59,724 bases of DNA from Kocuria varians (GCF_006539885.1 NZ_BJNW01000020.1:1-59724); one strand, 5' to 3'. Counted from the stretch's first letter, positions 13,979 through 23,825 are shown. Translations and numbers: made by a program. Notes: generated by a model not told the origin, from the letters alone.

Positions 13979-14933
13979 GGCGCCGGGCGACCTCGTACAG
14001 CGTGATCCCCACGGCCATGGACGCGTTGAGCGACTCCATGGCGGACTCGATGGGGATCGAGACGATCGCGTCGCAGTGCTCGGTCACCAGGCGGGAGAGG
14101 CCCTTGCCCTCGGAGCCCACGACCACCACGAGGGGTTCGGTGGCCAGCTCGAGCTGCGGCAGGGAGAGGTCCCCGCCGCCGTCGAGACCGACCACGAAGT
14201 AGCCCTGCTTCTTGCAGTTCTCGAGGGTGCGGGTGAGGTTGGTGGCCTTGGCCACCGGCACGCGCGCCGCCGCACCGGAGCTGGTCTTCCAGGCCGTGGC
14301 GGTGACCCCGGCGGAGCGGCGCTCGGGGAGGATCACGCCGTCGCCGGCGAACGCCGAGACGCTGCGGATGATCGCACCCAGGTTGCGCGGGTCCGTGATG
14401 CCGTCCGCCGCAACGAGCAGCGGCGTGCGGCCCTCCTCGCGCCGCGCCATCAGCGAGGCCGCGAGCTCGTCCGCGTCCGGGTACTCGTACGGCGGGACCT
14501 GCAGCACCACGCCCTGGTGGATCGCGTCCGCGGAGAGCCGGTCCAGCTCACCGCGGGAGGCCTCCAGCGTGGGCACCTGGCGCTCGGCGCACAGCTGCAG
14601 GATGTCCTTGACACGGTCGTCCACCTCGATCTTGGTGGCCACGAACAGGGTCTTCGCGGGCACGCCCGCGCGCAGCGCCTCGAGCACCGAGTTGCGCCCG
14701 GTCACGAGGTCCTCCTTGATGGGCCCCCCGCCGGAGCGCTGCTGGCGGCCGTGCTGGTCCCGCTGCTTGCGCGCCGCGGCCTGCTTGGCCTTGTAGGCCT
14801 TGTGGTAGACGCGGTCCTCCGCCTTGGGCGTGGGGCCGCGGCCCTCCAGGCCCTTGCGGCGCTGACCGCCGCTTCCGACGACCGCGCCCTTCTTCTTCTT
14901 GCGGACGGCTCCGGCTCGGTTGTTCTGGGCCAT
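13965..14933 (-). CDS. rlmB: 23S rRNA (guanosine-2'-O)-methyltransferase RlmB/TrmH family
   Basis: A 322-residue SPOUT methyltransferase. The C-terminal part has the trefoil-knot motifs NLGAIIRSVSAFAGDGV, VVVVGSEGKGLSRLV and IPIESAMESLNASMA, which bind SAM. Before it is the L30e-like substrate-binding domain (ILQLCAERQVPTL), and the first 85 residues are a basic Lys/Arg-rich extension usual in actinobacterial members. The expected target is G2251 in 23S rRNA by family; the exact site cannot be proved from sequence. The ATG at 14933 has GGAG about 10 nt upstream. Its 3' end overlaps glgX by 14 nt. Confidence 0.92.
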   Translation of the reverse strand: MAQNNRAGAVRKKKKGAVVGSGGQRRKGLEGRGPTPKAEDRVYHKAYKAKQAAARKQRDQHGRQQRSGGGPIKEDLVTGRNSVLEALRAGVPAKTLFVATKIEVDDRVKDILQLCAERQVPTLEASRGELDRLSADAIHQGVVLQVPPYEYPDADELAASLMARREEGRTPLLVAADGITDPRNLGAIIRSVSAFAGDGVILPERRSAGVTATAWKTSSGAAARVPVAKATNLTRTLENCKKQGYFVVGLDGGGDLSLPQLELATEPLVVVVGSEGKGLSRLVTEHCDAIVSIPIESAMESLNASMAVGITLYEVARRRASA

Positions 14934-15017
14934 GGGTCAGCACTCCGTGTCTGTCACGGGTCACGGCGCGGGGCCGCCCCGGGGTGGTCGGCGATCTCGC
15001 TCCAGTTTAGGTCAGGG

Positions 15018-16460
15018 TCACGAACCCACGGACCACTCCGCACCCTGGGCGCCGTCCTTCACGACGACGCCGGCGGCGGCCAGGCGGTCCCGGATCGTGT
15101 CCGCGAGCGCCCAGTCCTTGGCGGCCCGCGCGGCCGCGCGCTGGGCGAGCAGGTCCCGGACGAGGGCGTCCAGGGCCGTGTGCTCCGCCCCGCCCGCGTC
15201 CTGGGAGCCGTGCAGGTCCATCAGGGGCAGCAGGCCGAGCACCTCGCTCATGCCGGCGATCGCGGCGACGGCGGGCCGCGCCGACGCCGGGTCCGGGCCC
15301 GTGAGCGCCGTGTTCGCCGCGCGCACGGTCTCGTGCAGGCTCGCGAGCGCGCGGGGCACGTTGAGGTCGTCGTCCATGGCTGCCGCGAAGTCCGCCGGGA
15401 CGTCCTGCGGGGTCCATGCGAGGTCCAGCCCGGCGCGGGTGGCGGAGACCAGTGCGGCCTCCACGCGCTCCACGGCCGCGGTGGCCTCCTGCAGGGAGGT
15501 GGGCCGGTAGTCCAGCACGGAACGGTAGTGGGCCTGGCCCAGGTAGTAGCGCACGGCGAGCGGACGAGCCTGCTCGAGCATGGCCTCCGGGGAGACCGTG
15601 TTGCCGATGGACTTGGACATCTTCTCGCCCTGGTAGGTCACGAGGCCGTTGTGCAGCCAGAAGTTGGCGAACTCGCGGCCGGCCGCCGTGGACTGGGCGA
15701 GCTCGTTCTCGTGGTGCGGGAAGCGCAGGTCCAGGCCGCCGCCGTGGATGTCGAAGTGCGCACCCAGGTACTTGTGTGCCATCGCCGAGCACTCCAGGTG
15801 CCAGCCGGGACGGCCGCGGCCCCAGGGGGAGTCCCACGAGGCCGTGAGGGGCTCGCCCTCCTTGTGCCCCTTCCACAGGGCGAAGTCCCGGGGGTCCCGC
15901 TTGCCGCGGGGATCGGCGTCCGGGGCGTCCTGCATGTCCTCGACCCGCTGGCGCGTGAGCTCCCCGTAGCGGGGCCACGAGCGGACGTCGAAGTAGACGT
16001 CCCCGGAGTCGTCGAGGGCCGGGTACGCGTGGCCGGCGTCGATCAGCTCCTGGATCAGGGCGTGCATCTCCGGTACGTGGCCCGTGGCGCGCGGCTCGTA
16101 CGTGGGGCGGTCGATGCCGAGGGCCGCGTAGGCCCGCCCGAAGACCCCCTCGAACCGGTAGGCGAGCGCCCACCACTGCTCGAGCGGGTGCTCCCCCTCG
16201 TAGTCCTGCCCGAACGAGGCCAGGGAGTTCGCCAGGATCTTGTCGTCGATGTCCGTGACGTTGCGCACCGTGGTCACGCGGTAGCCGCGGAAGCGCAGCC
16301 ACCGGGCCAGGACGTCGAACACGAGCGCCGAGCGCACGTGGCCGATGTGCGGCGCGCCCTGCACCGTGGCGCCGCAGTAGTAGAGACCCGCCTCACCGGG
16401 GTGGACGGGGACGAAGTCCTTGGTGGTCGCGGACGCGGTGTCGTAGAAGCGCAGAGTCAC
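15018..16460 (-). CDS. cysS: Cysteinyl-tRNA synthetase
   Basis: Class I aminoacyl-tRNA synthetase of 480 residues charging tRNA-Cys. [15 protein letters not shown] carries the HIGH signature and a zinc-ligand Cys; [10 protein letters not shown] is the KMSKS loop. The C-terminal DALR-like anticodon domain is present. The GTG at 16460 has no ribosome binding site, and TAGACT (16467-16472, minus strand) ends 6 nt upstream, so the gene has its own leaderless promoter despite lying 70 nt after ispF in the same direction. Confidence 0.97.
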   Translation of the reverse strand: MTLRFYDTASATTKDFVPVHPGEAGLYYCGATVQGAPHIGHVRSALVFDVLARWLRFRGYRVTTVRNVTDIDDKILANSLASFGQDYEGEHPLEQWWALAYRFEGVFGRAYAALGIDRPTYEPRATGHVPEMHALIQELIDAGHAYPALDDSGDVYFDVRSWPRYGELTRQRVEDMQDAPDADPRGKRDPRDFALWKGHKEGEPLTASWDSPWGRGRPGWHLECSAMAHKYLGAHFDIHGGGLDLRFPHHENELAQSTAAGREFANFWLHNGLVTYQGEKMSKSIGNTVSPEAMLEQARPLAVRYYLGQAHYRSVLDYRPTSLQEATAAVERVEAALVSATRAGLDLAWTPQDVPADFAAAMDDDLNVPRALASLHETVRAANTALTGPDPASARPAVAAIAGMSEVLGLLPLMDLHGSQDAGGAEHTALDALVRDLLAQRAAARAAKDWALADTIRDRLAAAGVVVKDGAQGAEWSVGS

Positions 16461-16466
16461 CGTTCC

Positions 16467-16472
16467 AGTCTA
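16467..16472 (-). promoter_or_regulatory. -10 element of leaderless cysS
   Basis: TAGACT on the minus strand, 6 nt from the cysS GTG. No convincing -35 is visible. Confidence 0.5.
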
Positions 16473-16530
16473 GCGGCGGGCCCCGACGACGCCGCCGCGG
16501 GGCGTCCCGCGGGCCCCGCCCGTTCCGGCG

Positions 16531-17031
16531 TCAGACGGGGACGACGAGCGCCGTGGCGATGGCCGCGACCCCCTCCCCCCGGCCGGTCAGGCCCAGGGCG
16601 TCCGTGGTGGTGGCGCTCAGGTGCACGGGAGCCCCGGCGGCCTCGGAGAGCACCGCCGCGGCCTCCTCCCGCCGCGGGGCGAACTTGGGCCGGTTGCCCA
16701 CGAGCTGCACGGACACGTTGCCCACGCGGTAGCCGGCCGCGCCGATGATCCGCACGGCCTCCGCGAGGATCCGTGTCCCGGACGCTCCCACCATCTCCGG
16801 ACGGTCCGTGCCGAAGTGGGCACCGAGGTCCCCCACGCCCGCCGCGGAGAACAGGGCGTCCGCGGCGGCATGCGCCACGACGTCGCCGTCCGAGTGCCCG
16901 CTCAGCCCGCGTTCACCGGGCCACAGCAGGCCCGCGAGCCACAGCGGAGTGCTCTCGGGACCGAAGGCGTGGACGTCCACTCCGATACCGGTGAGGGGAA
17001 GCGGGAAGGAGTGCTCGTGGGAATCCGTCAT
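16531..17031 (-). CDS. ispF: 2-C-methyl-D-erythritol 2,4-cyclodiphosphate synthase
   Basis: MEP-pathway enzyme of 166 residues that cyclises CDP-methylerythritol 2-phosphate with loss of [12 protein letters not shown] carries the Asp/His metal ligands, followed by [18 protein letters not shown], and the C-terminal [19 protein letters not shown] is the family signature. The ATG at 17031 is 4 nt beyond the ispD stop (17036-17038). A longer in-frame opening upstream runs inside ispD and is not used. Confidence 0.96.
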   Translation of the reverse strand: MTDSHEHSFPLPLTGIGVDVHAFGPESTPLWLAGLLWPGERGLSGHSDGDVVAHAAADALFSAAGVGDLGAHFGTDRPEMVGASGTRILAEAVRIIGAAGYRVGNVSVQLVGNRPKFAPRREEAAAVLSEAAGAPVHLSATTTDALGLTGRGEGVAAIATALVVPV

Positions 17032-17035
17032 GCGC

Positions 17036-17878
17036 TCATTCTGCCCGGCCGGCGCGGGAGTCCACCACGGCGCGGGCGAGCACGAGGTCCAGGGGCCGGG
17101 TGACCTTGAAGGACTCCTCGTCCCCGTCGACGAAGCGCACCGGGTGCTCGGGTGCGTGGTGCTCCACGAGGCTGGCGTCGTCGGTGATGCCCTCGGGGTC
17201 GGTGCCGCTTGCGGAAGCGGAGCTCCCTGCGGCTCCCGTCCCCCCGGTGGCCGCCGTGTCCCCGGCGGAAGCTGAGAGGGCGGCGTCGTCGGCACCGGCG
17301 GATTCGTGCGGGAGCAGGCCCGCGGCACGGTTCACGCGCCGCAGCAGCGCGGCGTCGAAGCCCTGCGGGGTCTGCACGCCGCGCAGGACCGAGCGGTCCA
17401 CGGTCCCGGTGCTACGACCCTCGGCGTCCGCACGGCGGATCGTGTCCGTGACGGGGGTGACCGGGACGACCGCGCGCGCCCCCTCCCGCAGGGCCGCCAA
17501 CACGCGCGCGAACACGGCGGGCGGCGTGAGGCAGCGGGCGGCGTCGTGCACCAGAACGTGCTCGGTGGAGGCGGGCAGCGCGGCGAGGGCGCGGGCGACG
17601 GACTGCGCGCGGCTGGCCCCGCCCGTCACAGCCCGTGCGCCCATGCGTCGGGCCAGCGCCGTCAGCTCGGTGTCCGCCGCGGGAACGGTGACGAGGACCG
17701 CGGCCGCGGGCAGCGCCTCGCGGACCGTGCGCAGCGCGTGCGCGAGCAGCGGCTCCCCCGCCAGCGGCACGAGCGCCTTGGGGAGCCCGTAGCCCAGCCG
17801 GGTGCCGGAACCCGCCGCCACGACAACGACGGCGAGCCCGTCCGCGGGGGACGGGCTCGCAACGTCAGGGTGGTTCAT
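17036..17878 (-). CDS. ispD: 2-C-methyl-D-erythritol 4-phosphate cytidylyltransferase
   Basis: MEP-pathway enzyme of 280 residues that forms CDP-methylerythritol. [20 protein letters not shown] is the nucleotide-binding loop; [13 protein letters not shown] and DTIRRA follow. Usual length is about 230; the excess is an Ala/Gly/Ser/Asp-rich insert (about residues 191-235) between the conserved GVQTPQGFD segment and the C-terminal [19 protein letters not shown]. The insert contains a partial copy of the dispersed CGGCGTCGTC motif. It lies 17 nt after carD, so carD-ispD-ispF is a likely operon. Confidence 0.95.
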   Translation of the reverse strand: MNHPDVASPSPADGLAVVVVAAGSGTRLGYGLPKALVPLAGEPLLAHALRTVREALPAAAVLVTVPAADTELTALARRMGARAVTGGASRAQSVARALAALPASTEHVLVHDAARCLTPPAVFARVLAALREGARAVVPVTPVTDTIRRADAEGRSTGTVDRSVLRGVQTPQGFDAALLRRVNRAAGLLPHESAGADDAALSASAGDTAATGGTGAAGSSASASGTDPEGITDDASLVEHHAPEHPVRFVDGDEESFKVTRPLDLVLARAVVDSRAGRAE

Positions 17879-17895
17879 CGGGTGGAAAACGGTGC

Positions 17896-18381
17896 TCAGG
17901 CCGCGGACAGGATGTCGTCCAGGCGCTTCTCCGCCTCTTCCTCGTCGATCTTCTTGGCCAGCGCCAGCTCGGAGGTGAGGATTTGGCGGGCCTTGGTCAG
18001 CATGCGCTTCTCGCCGGCGGAGAGTCCCTTGCCGCGGTCGCGACGCCAGAGGTCACGGACGACCTCCGCGACCTTGAGAACGTCGCCGGAGGCCAGCTTC
18101 TCGAGGTTGGCCTTGTAGCGGCGGGACCAGTTGGAGGCCTCCTCCGCGTCCTGGGCCTGCAGGACCGCGATGACTTCCTTGAGCCCGTCCTCGTCCACGA
18201 CGTCACGGACTCCCACGAGATCCACGTTCTCCGCGGGGACCTCGATCATCAGGTCGCCCTGGGTCACCTTGAGCCGGAGATACATCTTCTCCTCGCCCTT
18301 GATGGTGCGAGTCTTGATCTCCTCGATGGTTGCGGCACCGTGGTGCGGATAGACAACCGTTTCGCCAACCTCAAATACCAT
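17896..18381 (-). CDS. carD: CarD family RNA polymerase-binding regulator
   Basis: A 161-residue CarD protein that stabilises open complexes at many promoters in actinobacteria. The RNA polymerase beta-interaction domain begins [17 protein letters not shown]; the C-terminal helical DNA-binding part has [17 protein letters not shown] and ends in an acidic tail. I choose ATG 18381 because this is the family start and a site with AAAGGGG lies 7 nt upstream (18389-18396); a TTG two codons earlier is less likely. An extended -10 (TAGACT, 18406-18411, minus strand) precedes it. Confidence 0.96.
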   Translation of the reverse strand: MVFEVGETVVYPHHGAATIEEIKTRTIKGEEKMYLRLKVTQGDLMIEVPAENVDLVGVRDVVDEDGLKEVIAVLQAQDAEEASNWSRRYKANLEKLASGDVLKVAEVVRDLWRRDRGKGLSAGEKRMLTKARQILTSELALAKKIDEEEAEKRLDDILSAA

Positions 18382-18597
18382 GCACAAACCCCTTTCAGCC
18401 CACCAAGTCTACCACGGTGTATGATTCGCCACTCTGTGCCCGGGAGCCCTCCCCGCACCCCACCTGCCCGCGCCGCCGGGCCCCACGCCGCGGTGGACGC
18501 GCCACGGAGGACGGCAGGATGCAGACGATCCGTGGCCAAACCGATAGACTGACCACACGTTTCCACACCATGTCAGAGAGCCCGAGGAGTTCGTGCC

Positions 18598-19134
18598 GTG
18601 AAGAACGCCGCCCACAAGAAGTTGCAGCAGCTCGGACTGGGTGCGGCAGCGCTTGCAGTCCTCACCGGCGTGAGCGGTTGCGCGTACATCAGCCCGCAGG
18701 CCACCACGGACAGCTTCGCCCCGGCGGACGGCATCCAGATGGACCTGGGCGACCTGCAGCTGCGCAACGTCCTGGTGGTCGCCAAGGACGCCGATTCCGA
18801 GGGCCGCGTGCTCGGCACCGTCATCAACAACGACGACTCCGACCAGACCCTGACCATGGACGCGGACGGCTCCACTGTGAAGATCGACGTCCCCGCCAAC
18901 AAAGAGGTCGTCCTCGAGAAGTCCGAGCCGGTGCTGCTCCAGCGCGCCGGTGCGAAACCGGGACTGATGGTCAACACCACCTTCCGCGCCGAGGACAAGG
19001 ACCAGACCGTCTCCGTGCCGGTGCTGGACTACACCTTCCCGTACTACGCGAGCTTCATGCCCGGCGGCGTGCCCTCCACCCCGGCGAACCCCTCCAACAC
19101 TCCCAACGCAGAGAAGGCCGAGTGCGGCCACTGA
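18598..19134 (+). CDS. Putative lipoprotein of unknown function
   Basis: A 178-residue exported protein. A basic start and hydrophobic core end in the lipobox VSGC with Cys28, so it should be lipid-anchored outside the membrane. The body is a predicted beta-rich domain with no catalytic motif that I recognise (QLRNVLVVAKDADSEGRVLG, then VDVPANKEVVL-like spacing), and the tail is Pro/Ser/Asn-rich. GTG 18598 has GAGGAG upstream; a -10-like TAGACT lies at 18545-18550. It is divergent from carD and converges on regX3. Similar small lipoproteins occur beside phosphate and copper genes in relatives, but I cannot assign a role. Confidence 0.85.
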   Translation: MKNAAHKKLQQLGLGAAALAVLTGVSGCAYISPQATTDSFAPADGIQMDLGDLQLRNVLVVAKDADSEGRVLGTVINNDDSDQTLTMDADGSTVKIDVPANKEVVLEKSEPVLLQRAGAKPGLMVNTTFRAEDKDQTVSVPVLDYTFPYYASFMPGGVPSTPANPSNTPNAEKAECGH

Positions 19135-19165
19135 CCGACCCACACGCTCCTCACCCGGGACGACG

Positions 19166-19204
19166 AAGAGGACCGCACCCCGAGCTTCGGGATGCGGTCC
19201 TCTT
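19166..19204. terminator. Bidirectional terminator
   Basis: A 12-bp perfect stem (19166-19177 with 19193-19204) is extended inside by CCCGA/TCGGG. The arms begin AAGAGG and end CCTCTT, so both strands get a run after the stem. It separates the lipoprotein gene from converging regX3. Confidence 0.8.
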
Positions 19205-19317
19205 GCGTGTGTCGTTGCGCGGCTCGCGGCTCGCGGCTGCTGCGCGCCGGGTGACCAGACCACCGGATGCCACGGGACGGACCCTGCGCCCAGGGGTCTT
19301 CCTCCCGGGGGCTCTTC

Positions 19318-19998
19318 TCAGGGTTCGAACTTGTACCCCAGCCCCCGCACCGTGACGATGTGCCGCGGGGTGGAGGGGTCCGGCTCGATCTTGGAGCGCA
19401 GCCGCTTGACGTGCACGTCCAGGGTCTTGGTGTCCCCCACGTAGTCGGAACCCCACACGCGGTCGATGAGCTGGCCGCGGGTGAGCACCCGCCCGGCGTT
19501 GCGCAGCAGCATCTCGAGCAGCTCGAACTCCTTCAGCGGCATGGCCACGGTCTCGGCGCCCACGTGCACCACGTGGCGCTCCACGTCCATGCGGACCGGT
19601 CCTGCCGAGACGGTGCCAGCGAGCAGCTCCTCCGGCTCGGCGCGGCGTCGCAGCACTGCCCTGATACGGGCCACGAGCTCCCGGGAGGAGTAGGGCTTGG
19701 TCACGTAGTCGTCCGCGCCGAGCTCGAGGCCCACGACCTTGTCGATCTCCGCGTCCTTGGCCGTGAGCATGATGATGGGCACGCTGGAGCGCTGCCGCAG
19801 CTGCCGGCACACCTCCGTGCCGGACTGGCCGGGAAGCATGAGGTCCAGGAGCACGAGGTCCGCTCCGGCCCTGTCGAACTCGGCAACGGCGCTGATCCCG
19901 TCCGCGACCACGCTCACGTCGAAGCCCTCGCGCCCCAGCAGATATGCCAGGGGGTCGCTCAGGGACTCCTCGTCCTCCACCATGAGTATCCGGGTCAC
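19318..19998 (-). CDS. regX3: Response regulator, RegX3/PhoP type
   Basis: OmpR-family regulator of 226 residues. The receiver domain starts VTRILMVEDEESL; the phosphoacceptor Asp lies in LVLLDLMLPGQSG near residue 51, with the Thr and Lys switch residues in IIMLTAKD and YVTKPYSSRELV. The C-terminal winged helix has TRGQLIDRVWGSDYVGDTKT and ends with VRGLGYKFEP. The GTG at 19998 overlaps the senX3 stop by 4 nt (GTGA), a coupled arrangement. Frames extending further upstream lie inside senX3. With senX3 and divergent phoU it is the phosphate-response pair. Confidence 0.95.
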   Translation of the reverse strand: MTRILMVEDEESLSDPLAYLLGREGFDVSVVADGISAVAEFDRAGADLVLLDLMLPGQSGTEVCRQLRQRSSVPIIMLTAKDAEIDKVVGLELGADDYVTKPYSSRELVARIRAVLRRRAEPEELLAGTVSAGPVRMDVERHVVHVGAETVAMPLKEFELLEMLLRNAGRVLTRGQLIDRVWGSDYVGDTKTLDVHVKRLRSKIEPDPSTPRHIVTVRGLGYKFEP

Positions 19999-21188
19999 GC
20001 GCCTTCCTCCGCTCGTTCGGTGCGACGCCCGCCACCGGCCGGTACGGGGTCCTGGTGCTCCTCGGGATCGTCCATGGGCGGAAGCAGCAGCGTGAAGGTC
20101 GAGCCGCGGCCGGGCTGCGACCACACCGAGACCTCACCACCGTGCTGCGCCATGACGTGCTTGACGATGCTCAGCCCGAGCCCGGTACCTCCGGTCTGGC
20201 GCGAGCGCGCGCTGTCCACCCGGTAGAAGCGCTCGAAGATCCTGTCCTGCTCTGCCTCGGAGATGCCGGGGCCCTGGTCCGTGACGGTGACCTGCACCAT
20301 CCCGCCACGCTCCCGCAGCCCCACGCCCACGCGGGTGTCCTCCGGCGAGTAGCGCACGGCGTTGTCGATCAGGTTGCGAACCGCCGTGACGAGCATGTCC
20401 GGGTCACCGAACACGGGCGTCCGCACGCTGCCGCCGAACTTGATGGAGATGTTCTTGCTCTCCGCGGCCAGGCGGCTGCGGTCCACGGCCTCGTGCACGG
20501 CCCGGTTCATGTCCACCGCGGTTCCCTCGGCCACGACGTCCGTGCCCTGCAGGCGCGAGAGCTCGATGATGTCCTGCACGAGCGCACTGAGCCGGGCGGA
20601 CTCGCGGTGCAAGCTCGCCGCGAAGTGCCGCACGGCCTCCTGGTCCGCGGCGGCGTCCTCGATGGCCTCGGAGAGCAGGCTGATGGCACCCACCGGGGTC
20701 TTGAGCTCGTGGGAGACGTTGGCCACGAAGTCGTTGCGGATGGACTGGGCGCGCACGATCTCGGTCTGGTCGTCCGCGAGCAGCAGGATGTACTCGTCCG
20801 CGATCGTCACCACGCGCACGTCCAGCACGATGGATCCGCGCTGCAGCTGACCGCGCGAGAGCTCCAGGCGCTTCTCCTCCACGATCCCGTTGCGCCGGGT
20901 GCTGCGCACCAGCTCCAGCAGCTCGTCGTGGACCACGGTGTGCCCGCGCACCAACCCATAGGCGTACGCGGCGGGCGAGGCCTTCACCACGCCGTCGACG
21001 CCGTCGACCACCACGTACGCGAGGCCGAGCGCCGCGAGGATCTCCGCGGTGCCCTCCGGCAGCGTGGGCTCCTGGACGTCCGCGAACGAATGACGACGCC
21101 GCTGGCTCGCCCGCACGGCGATCAGTCCGCTGATGCCGAGCAGGAAGCCGATGAACCCGGCCAGCAGGGCAATCGTCGTCTCGCTCAC
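19995..21188 (-). CDS. senX3: Sensor histidine kinase, SenX3 type
   Basis: A 397-residue kinase. One N-terminal membrane segment (about 5-26) is followed by a PAS-like region, then HisKA with FVANVSHELKTPVGAISLL (His near 159) and a HATPase domain with NLIDNAVRYSPEDT, VTDQGPGISEAEQDRIFERF and GTGLGLSIVK. It phosphorylates RegX3. The start GTG 21188 lies 6 nt from a -10-like TAAGCT (21195-21200, minus strand), so it may be leaderless. PHO-box-like repeats lie 60-105 nt upstream. Confidence 0.95.
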   Translation of the reverse strand: MSETTIALLAGFIGFLLGISGLIAVRASQRRRHSFADVQEPTLPEGTAEILAALGLAYVVVDGVDGVVKASPAAYAYGLVRGHTVVHDELLELVRSTRRNGIVEEKRLELSRGQLQRGSIVLDVRVVTIADEYILLLADDQTEIVRAQSIRNDFVANVSHELKTPVGAISLLSEAIEDAAADQEAVRHFAASLHRESARLSALVQDIIELSRLQGTDVVAEGTAVDMNRAVHEAVDRSRLAAESKNISIKFGGSVRTPVFGDPDMLVTAVRNLIDNAVRYSPEDTRVGVGLRERGGMVQVTVTDQGPGISEAEQDRIFERFYRVDSARSRQTGGTGLGLSIVKHVMAQHGGEVSVWSQPGRGSTFTLLLPPMDDPEEHQDPVPAGGGRRTERAEEGA

Positions 21189-21248
21189 GGTGCCAGCTTA
21201 GACGCCGCGACACCGTACGGAGCCCGGAACGGGACCCCGGTGCAGGTG

Positions 21249-21292
21249 GTTCAGCCAACGTTCACCCGAGCATGGCGGTTCGTTCACTCCCG
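21249..21292 (+). promoter_or_regulatory. PHO-box-like direct repeats between senX3 and phoU
   Basis: GTTCA begins at 21249, 21260 and 21282, i.e. on an 11-bp register with one degenerate unit at 21271. Units read GTTCAGCCAAC, GTTCACCCGAG and GTTCACTCCCG. This is the arrangement known for actinobacterial PhoP/RegX3 boxes and suggests autoregulation and phoU control. Confidence 0.65.
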
Positions 21293-21408
21293 CCTGTGAG
21301 CCTGGACGGGCCTGTGCGAATTCTCGTGCCGCCTCCCCGGTGGCAGCCGGGCCGTTCCGGACGCGTAAGCTACGGGACCAAGAATTGCCGTGAACGAAAG
21401 GACCCCCT

Positions 21409-22107
21409 GTGCGCAAGGTTTTCCAGGCCGAACTCCACCAGGTCGGTGAAGAGCTGATCCAGATCGCCACGCTCGTGCAGGAGGCCCTGGGCAGCGCCCG
21501 CACGGCGTTCCTCGACGCGGACATCCAGGTGGCCGAGGAGGTCATCTCCAACGACGCCCGCATCGACTTCCTGCAGAACGACCTGGACGAGCGCTCGATC
21601 GACATCCTGGCCCTGCAGTCCCCCGTGGCCTCCGACCTGCGCATGATCGTGGGTGCGCTGCGCATGAGCGCCTCGCTCGAGCGCATGGGCGACCTCGCCC
21701 GGCACCTGGCCCAGCTGGCCCGCCTGCGCTTCCCGGAGCCGGTGCTGCCGGAGTCCATGAGCAGCCACTTCGACCAGATGTTCGAGATCGACCTCAAGCT
21801 GATCGCGCGCGTGATCACCGTGCTGGAGGACCGGGACATCAGTGAGACGGACGAGATCTTCGCCCTGAAGTCGGAGCTCAACGTCAAGCACCAGCAGGTC
21901 TTCGAGATGCTCGCCGCCCCGGACTGGGACTCCTCCGTGCCCACCGCCGTGGACGTCACCCTGGCCTCGCGCTACCTCGAGCGGATCGGCGACCACGGCG
22001 TCTCCGTGGCACGCAAGGTCTCCTACCTGGTCACCGGCGACTGGGCCCCCGCGACCGAGAACCGCCCCACCGGCCACGGCCACATCGGCGCCGACGCCGG
22101 CGAGTGA
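21409..22107 (+). CDS. phoU: Phosphate signalling protein PhoU
   Basis: A 232-residue all-helical protein with two PhoU repeats; the signature segments are SPVASDLRMIVGALRMSASLE-like in repeat one and SRYLERIGDHGVSVARK in repeat two. It modulates the kinase of the phosphate two-component system and phosphate uptake. No pst genes are in the window. GTG 21409 has AAAGGA 6 nt upstream; TAAGCT at 21366-21371 may be its -10. The C-terminal end is Gly/His-rich. Confidence 0.95.
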   Translation: MRKVFQAELHQVGEELIQIATLVQEALGSARTAFLDADIQVAEEVISNDARIDFLQNDLDERSIDILALQSPVASDLRMIVGALRMSASLERMGDLARHLAQLARLRFPEPVLPESMSSHFDQMFEIDLKLIARVITVLEDRDISETDEIFALKSELNVKHQQVFEMLAAPDWDSSVPTAVDVTLASRYLERIGDHGVSVARKVSYLVTGDWAPATENRPTGHGHIGADAGE

Positions 22108-22122
22108 TTTCGCGGCCCCACA

Positions 22123-22162
22123 CAGAAGGCCCCCGTCACCGAGTGGTGACGGGGGCCTTCTG
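22123..22162. terminator. Bidirectional terminator
   Basis: An 18-bp perfect stem (22123-22140 with 22145-22162) with a 4-nt loop between converging phoU and gpmA; one of the strongest hairpins in the window. Confidence 0.85.
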
Positions 22163-22177
22163 CACGGGGCGTGACGA

Positions 22178-22936
22178 CTACTTCTTGCCCTGGTTCGCCA
22201 CGGCCTTGATGGACTCCGCGGCGGCGTCCGGGTCCAGGTAGCGGCCACCGGCGGTGACGGGCTTGAAGTTCTGGTCCAGCTCGTAGAACAGCGGGATGCC
22301 CGTGGGGATGTTCAGCCCGGCGATGTCGTCGTCCGAGATGCCGTCCAGGTGCTTCACGAGCGCTCGCAGCGAGTTGCCGTGGGCGGCCACGAGAACCGTC
22401 TTGCCGGCCTTGAGGTCCGGCACGATCTGCTCGTCCCAGTAGGGCAGGAAGCGCTCGAGGACGTCCTTGAGGCACTCCGTGCGGGGCAGGTCCGCGACGT
22501 CCGCGTAGCGCGGGTCCCCGGCCTGCGACCACTCGGAGGAGTCGTCGATGGCGGGCGGGGGCGTGTCGTAGGAACGGCGCCAGGTCATGAACTGCTCCTC
22601 GCCGTACTCCTCGCGGATCTCCGCCTTGTTCTTGCCCTGCAGCGCACCGTAGTGGCGCTCGTTCAGACGCCACGAGCGCTTGACCGGGATCCAGAGGCGG
22701 TCCGCGGCGTCGAGCGCCAGGTTGGCCGTGTTAATGGCCCGGCGCAGCAGGGACGTGTGGACCACGTCCGGCAGCAGGTCGTTCTCCGCGATGAGTTCAC
22801 CGCCGCGCGTGGCCTCGGCACGGCCCTGGTCCGTGAGCGGGACATCTACCCAGCCGGTGAAGAGGTTCTTCTCGTTCCACACGGACTGTCCGTGGCGCAG
22901 GAGGATGAGCTTGTGGGTCGTCGAATCGTTAGCCAT
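22178..22936 (-). CDS. gpmA: 2,3-bisphosphoglycerate-dependent phosphoglycerate mutase
   Basis: Glycolytic enzyme of 252 residues converting 3- and 2-phosphoglycerate. [20 protein letters not shown] contains the phosphorylated His; [14 protein letters not shown] and [15 protein letters not shown] complete the active site. The ATG 22936 is preceded 6 nt upstream by GACAAT (22943-22948, minus strand), so transcription is probably leaderless. It is divergent from a methyltransferase gene. Confidence 0.96.
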   Translation of the reverse strand: MANDSTTHKLILLRHGQSVWNEKNLFTGWVDVPLTDQGRAEATRGGELIAENDLLPDVVHTSLLRRAINTANLALDAADRLWIPVKRSWRLNERHYGALQGKNKAEIREEYGEEQFMTWRRSYDTPPPAIDDSSEWSQAGDPRYADVADLPRTECLKDVLERFLPYWDEQIVPDLKAGKTVLVAAHGNSLRALVKHLDGISDDDIAGLNIPTGIPLFYELDQNFKPVTAGGRYLDPDAAAESIKAVANQGKK

Positions 22937-23015
22937 GACCCCATTGTCCCACCACGGGCGCGCGGGCGGAACGGGTGTCGCGCACTCGTCCGGGCGCTGA
23001 CAGTACAGTGTCCGT

Positions 23016-23825
23016 GTGCCAGCCCAGTCCCGCCCCGTGGGGTCCATCACCCGGGGAACCACCAACCCGAACCGGTTGCGCCGGGCGGACCGCTACCTCA
23101 CCGGCGTCCTGGCTCCGCTGCTGCGCCGCGCCGCGGACCCGCTGCTCGTGGACCTCGGCTTCGGTGCGGCACCCGTGACCACGGTGGAGCTGCTGCGGCG
23201 CGCCCGCACCGTGCGGCGGGACGTGGAGATCGTGGGCGTGGAGATCGACCCGGAGCGGGTCGACGCCGCCCGGGTCCACGCCGGCCCGGGGCTCGACTTC
23301 CGGCGCGGCGGATTCGAGATCCCCACCGGCGAGCGCCGCCCGGTGTTCGTGCGGGCGTTCAACGTGCTGCGGCAGTACCCCGTGGAGGAGGTCCCGGCAG
23401 CGTGGCAGCTCGCGTGCGCACGGCTCGCGCCGGGCGGGGTGCTGATGGACGGGACGTGCGACGAGATCGGCCGGCTGGCCACGTGGCTGTGCCTGGACGG
23501 GCGCGGGCCGCGGACGTTCACGGTGAGCCTGCGACCGGGCAGCTACGAGACGCCCTCGGAGGTGGCCGCCCGGCTGCCCAAGATCCTGATCCATCGCAAC
23601 GTGGCCGACGAGCCGGTGCACGAGTTCCTCGCCGCGGCCGACGCCGCCTGGCGGGCCAGTGCCCCGCTCTCGCCGTTCGGACCCCGCCACCGGTGGATGG
23701 CGACGTGCCGGGAGCTGAGGGCCTCCGGGTGGCCCGTGCTGCACGGGCCACGGCGGTGGCGGCTCGGCGAGCTCACCGTGCCGTGGGAGGCCGTGGCGCC
23801 GCGCGGCGTCGTCGTCCCCGGCTGA
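23016..23825 (+). CDS. Class I SAM-dependent methyltransferase, substrate unknown
   Basis: A 269-residue protein with a Rossmann-type SAM site: [17 protein letters not shown] (motif I near 45) and [14 protein letters not shown] (motif II). The middle has [18 protein letters not shown] and the [15 protein letters not shown] strand. No substrate-specific motif is evident. The GTG 23016 is preceded 6 nt upstream by TACAGT (23004-23009) and lacks a ribosome binding site, so it is probably leaderless. A copy of the dispersed GGCGTCGTCGTCC motif is the last coding segment (23805-23817). Confidence 0.85.
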   Translation: MPAQSRPVGSITRGTTNPNRLRRADRYLTGVLAPLLRRAADPLLVDLGFGAAPVTTVELLRRARTVRRDVEIVGVEIDPERVDAARVHAGPGLDFRRGGFEIPTGERRPVFVRAFNVLRQYPVEEVPAAWQLACARLAPGGVLMDGTCDEIGRLATWLCLDGRGPRTFTVSLRPGSYETPSEVAARLPKILIHRNVADEPVHEFLAAADAAWRASAPLSPFGPRHRWMATCRELRASGWPVLHGPRRWRLGELTVPWEAVAPRGVVVPG

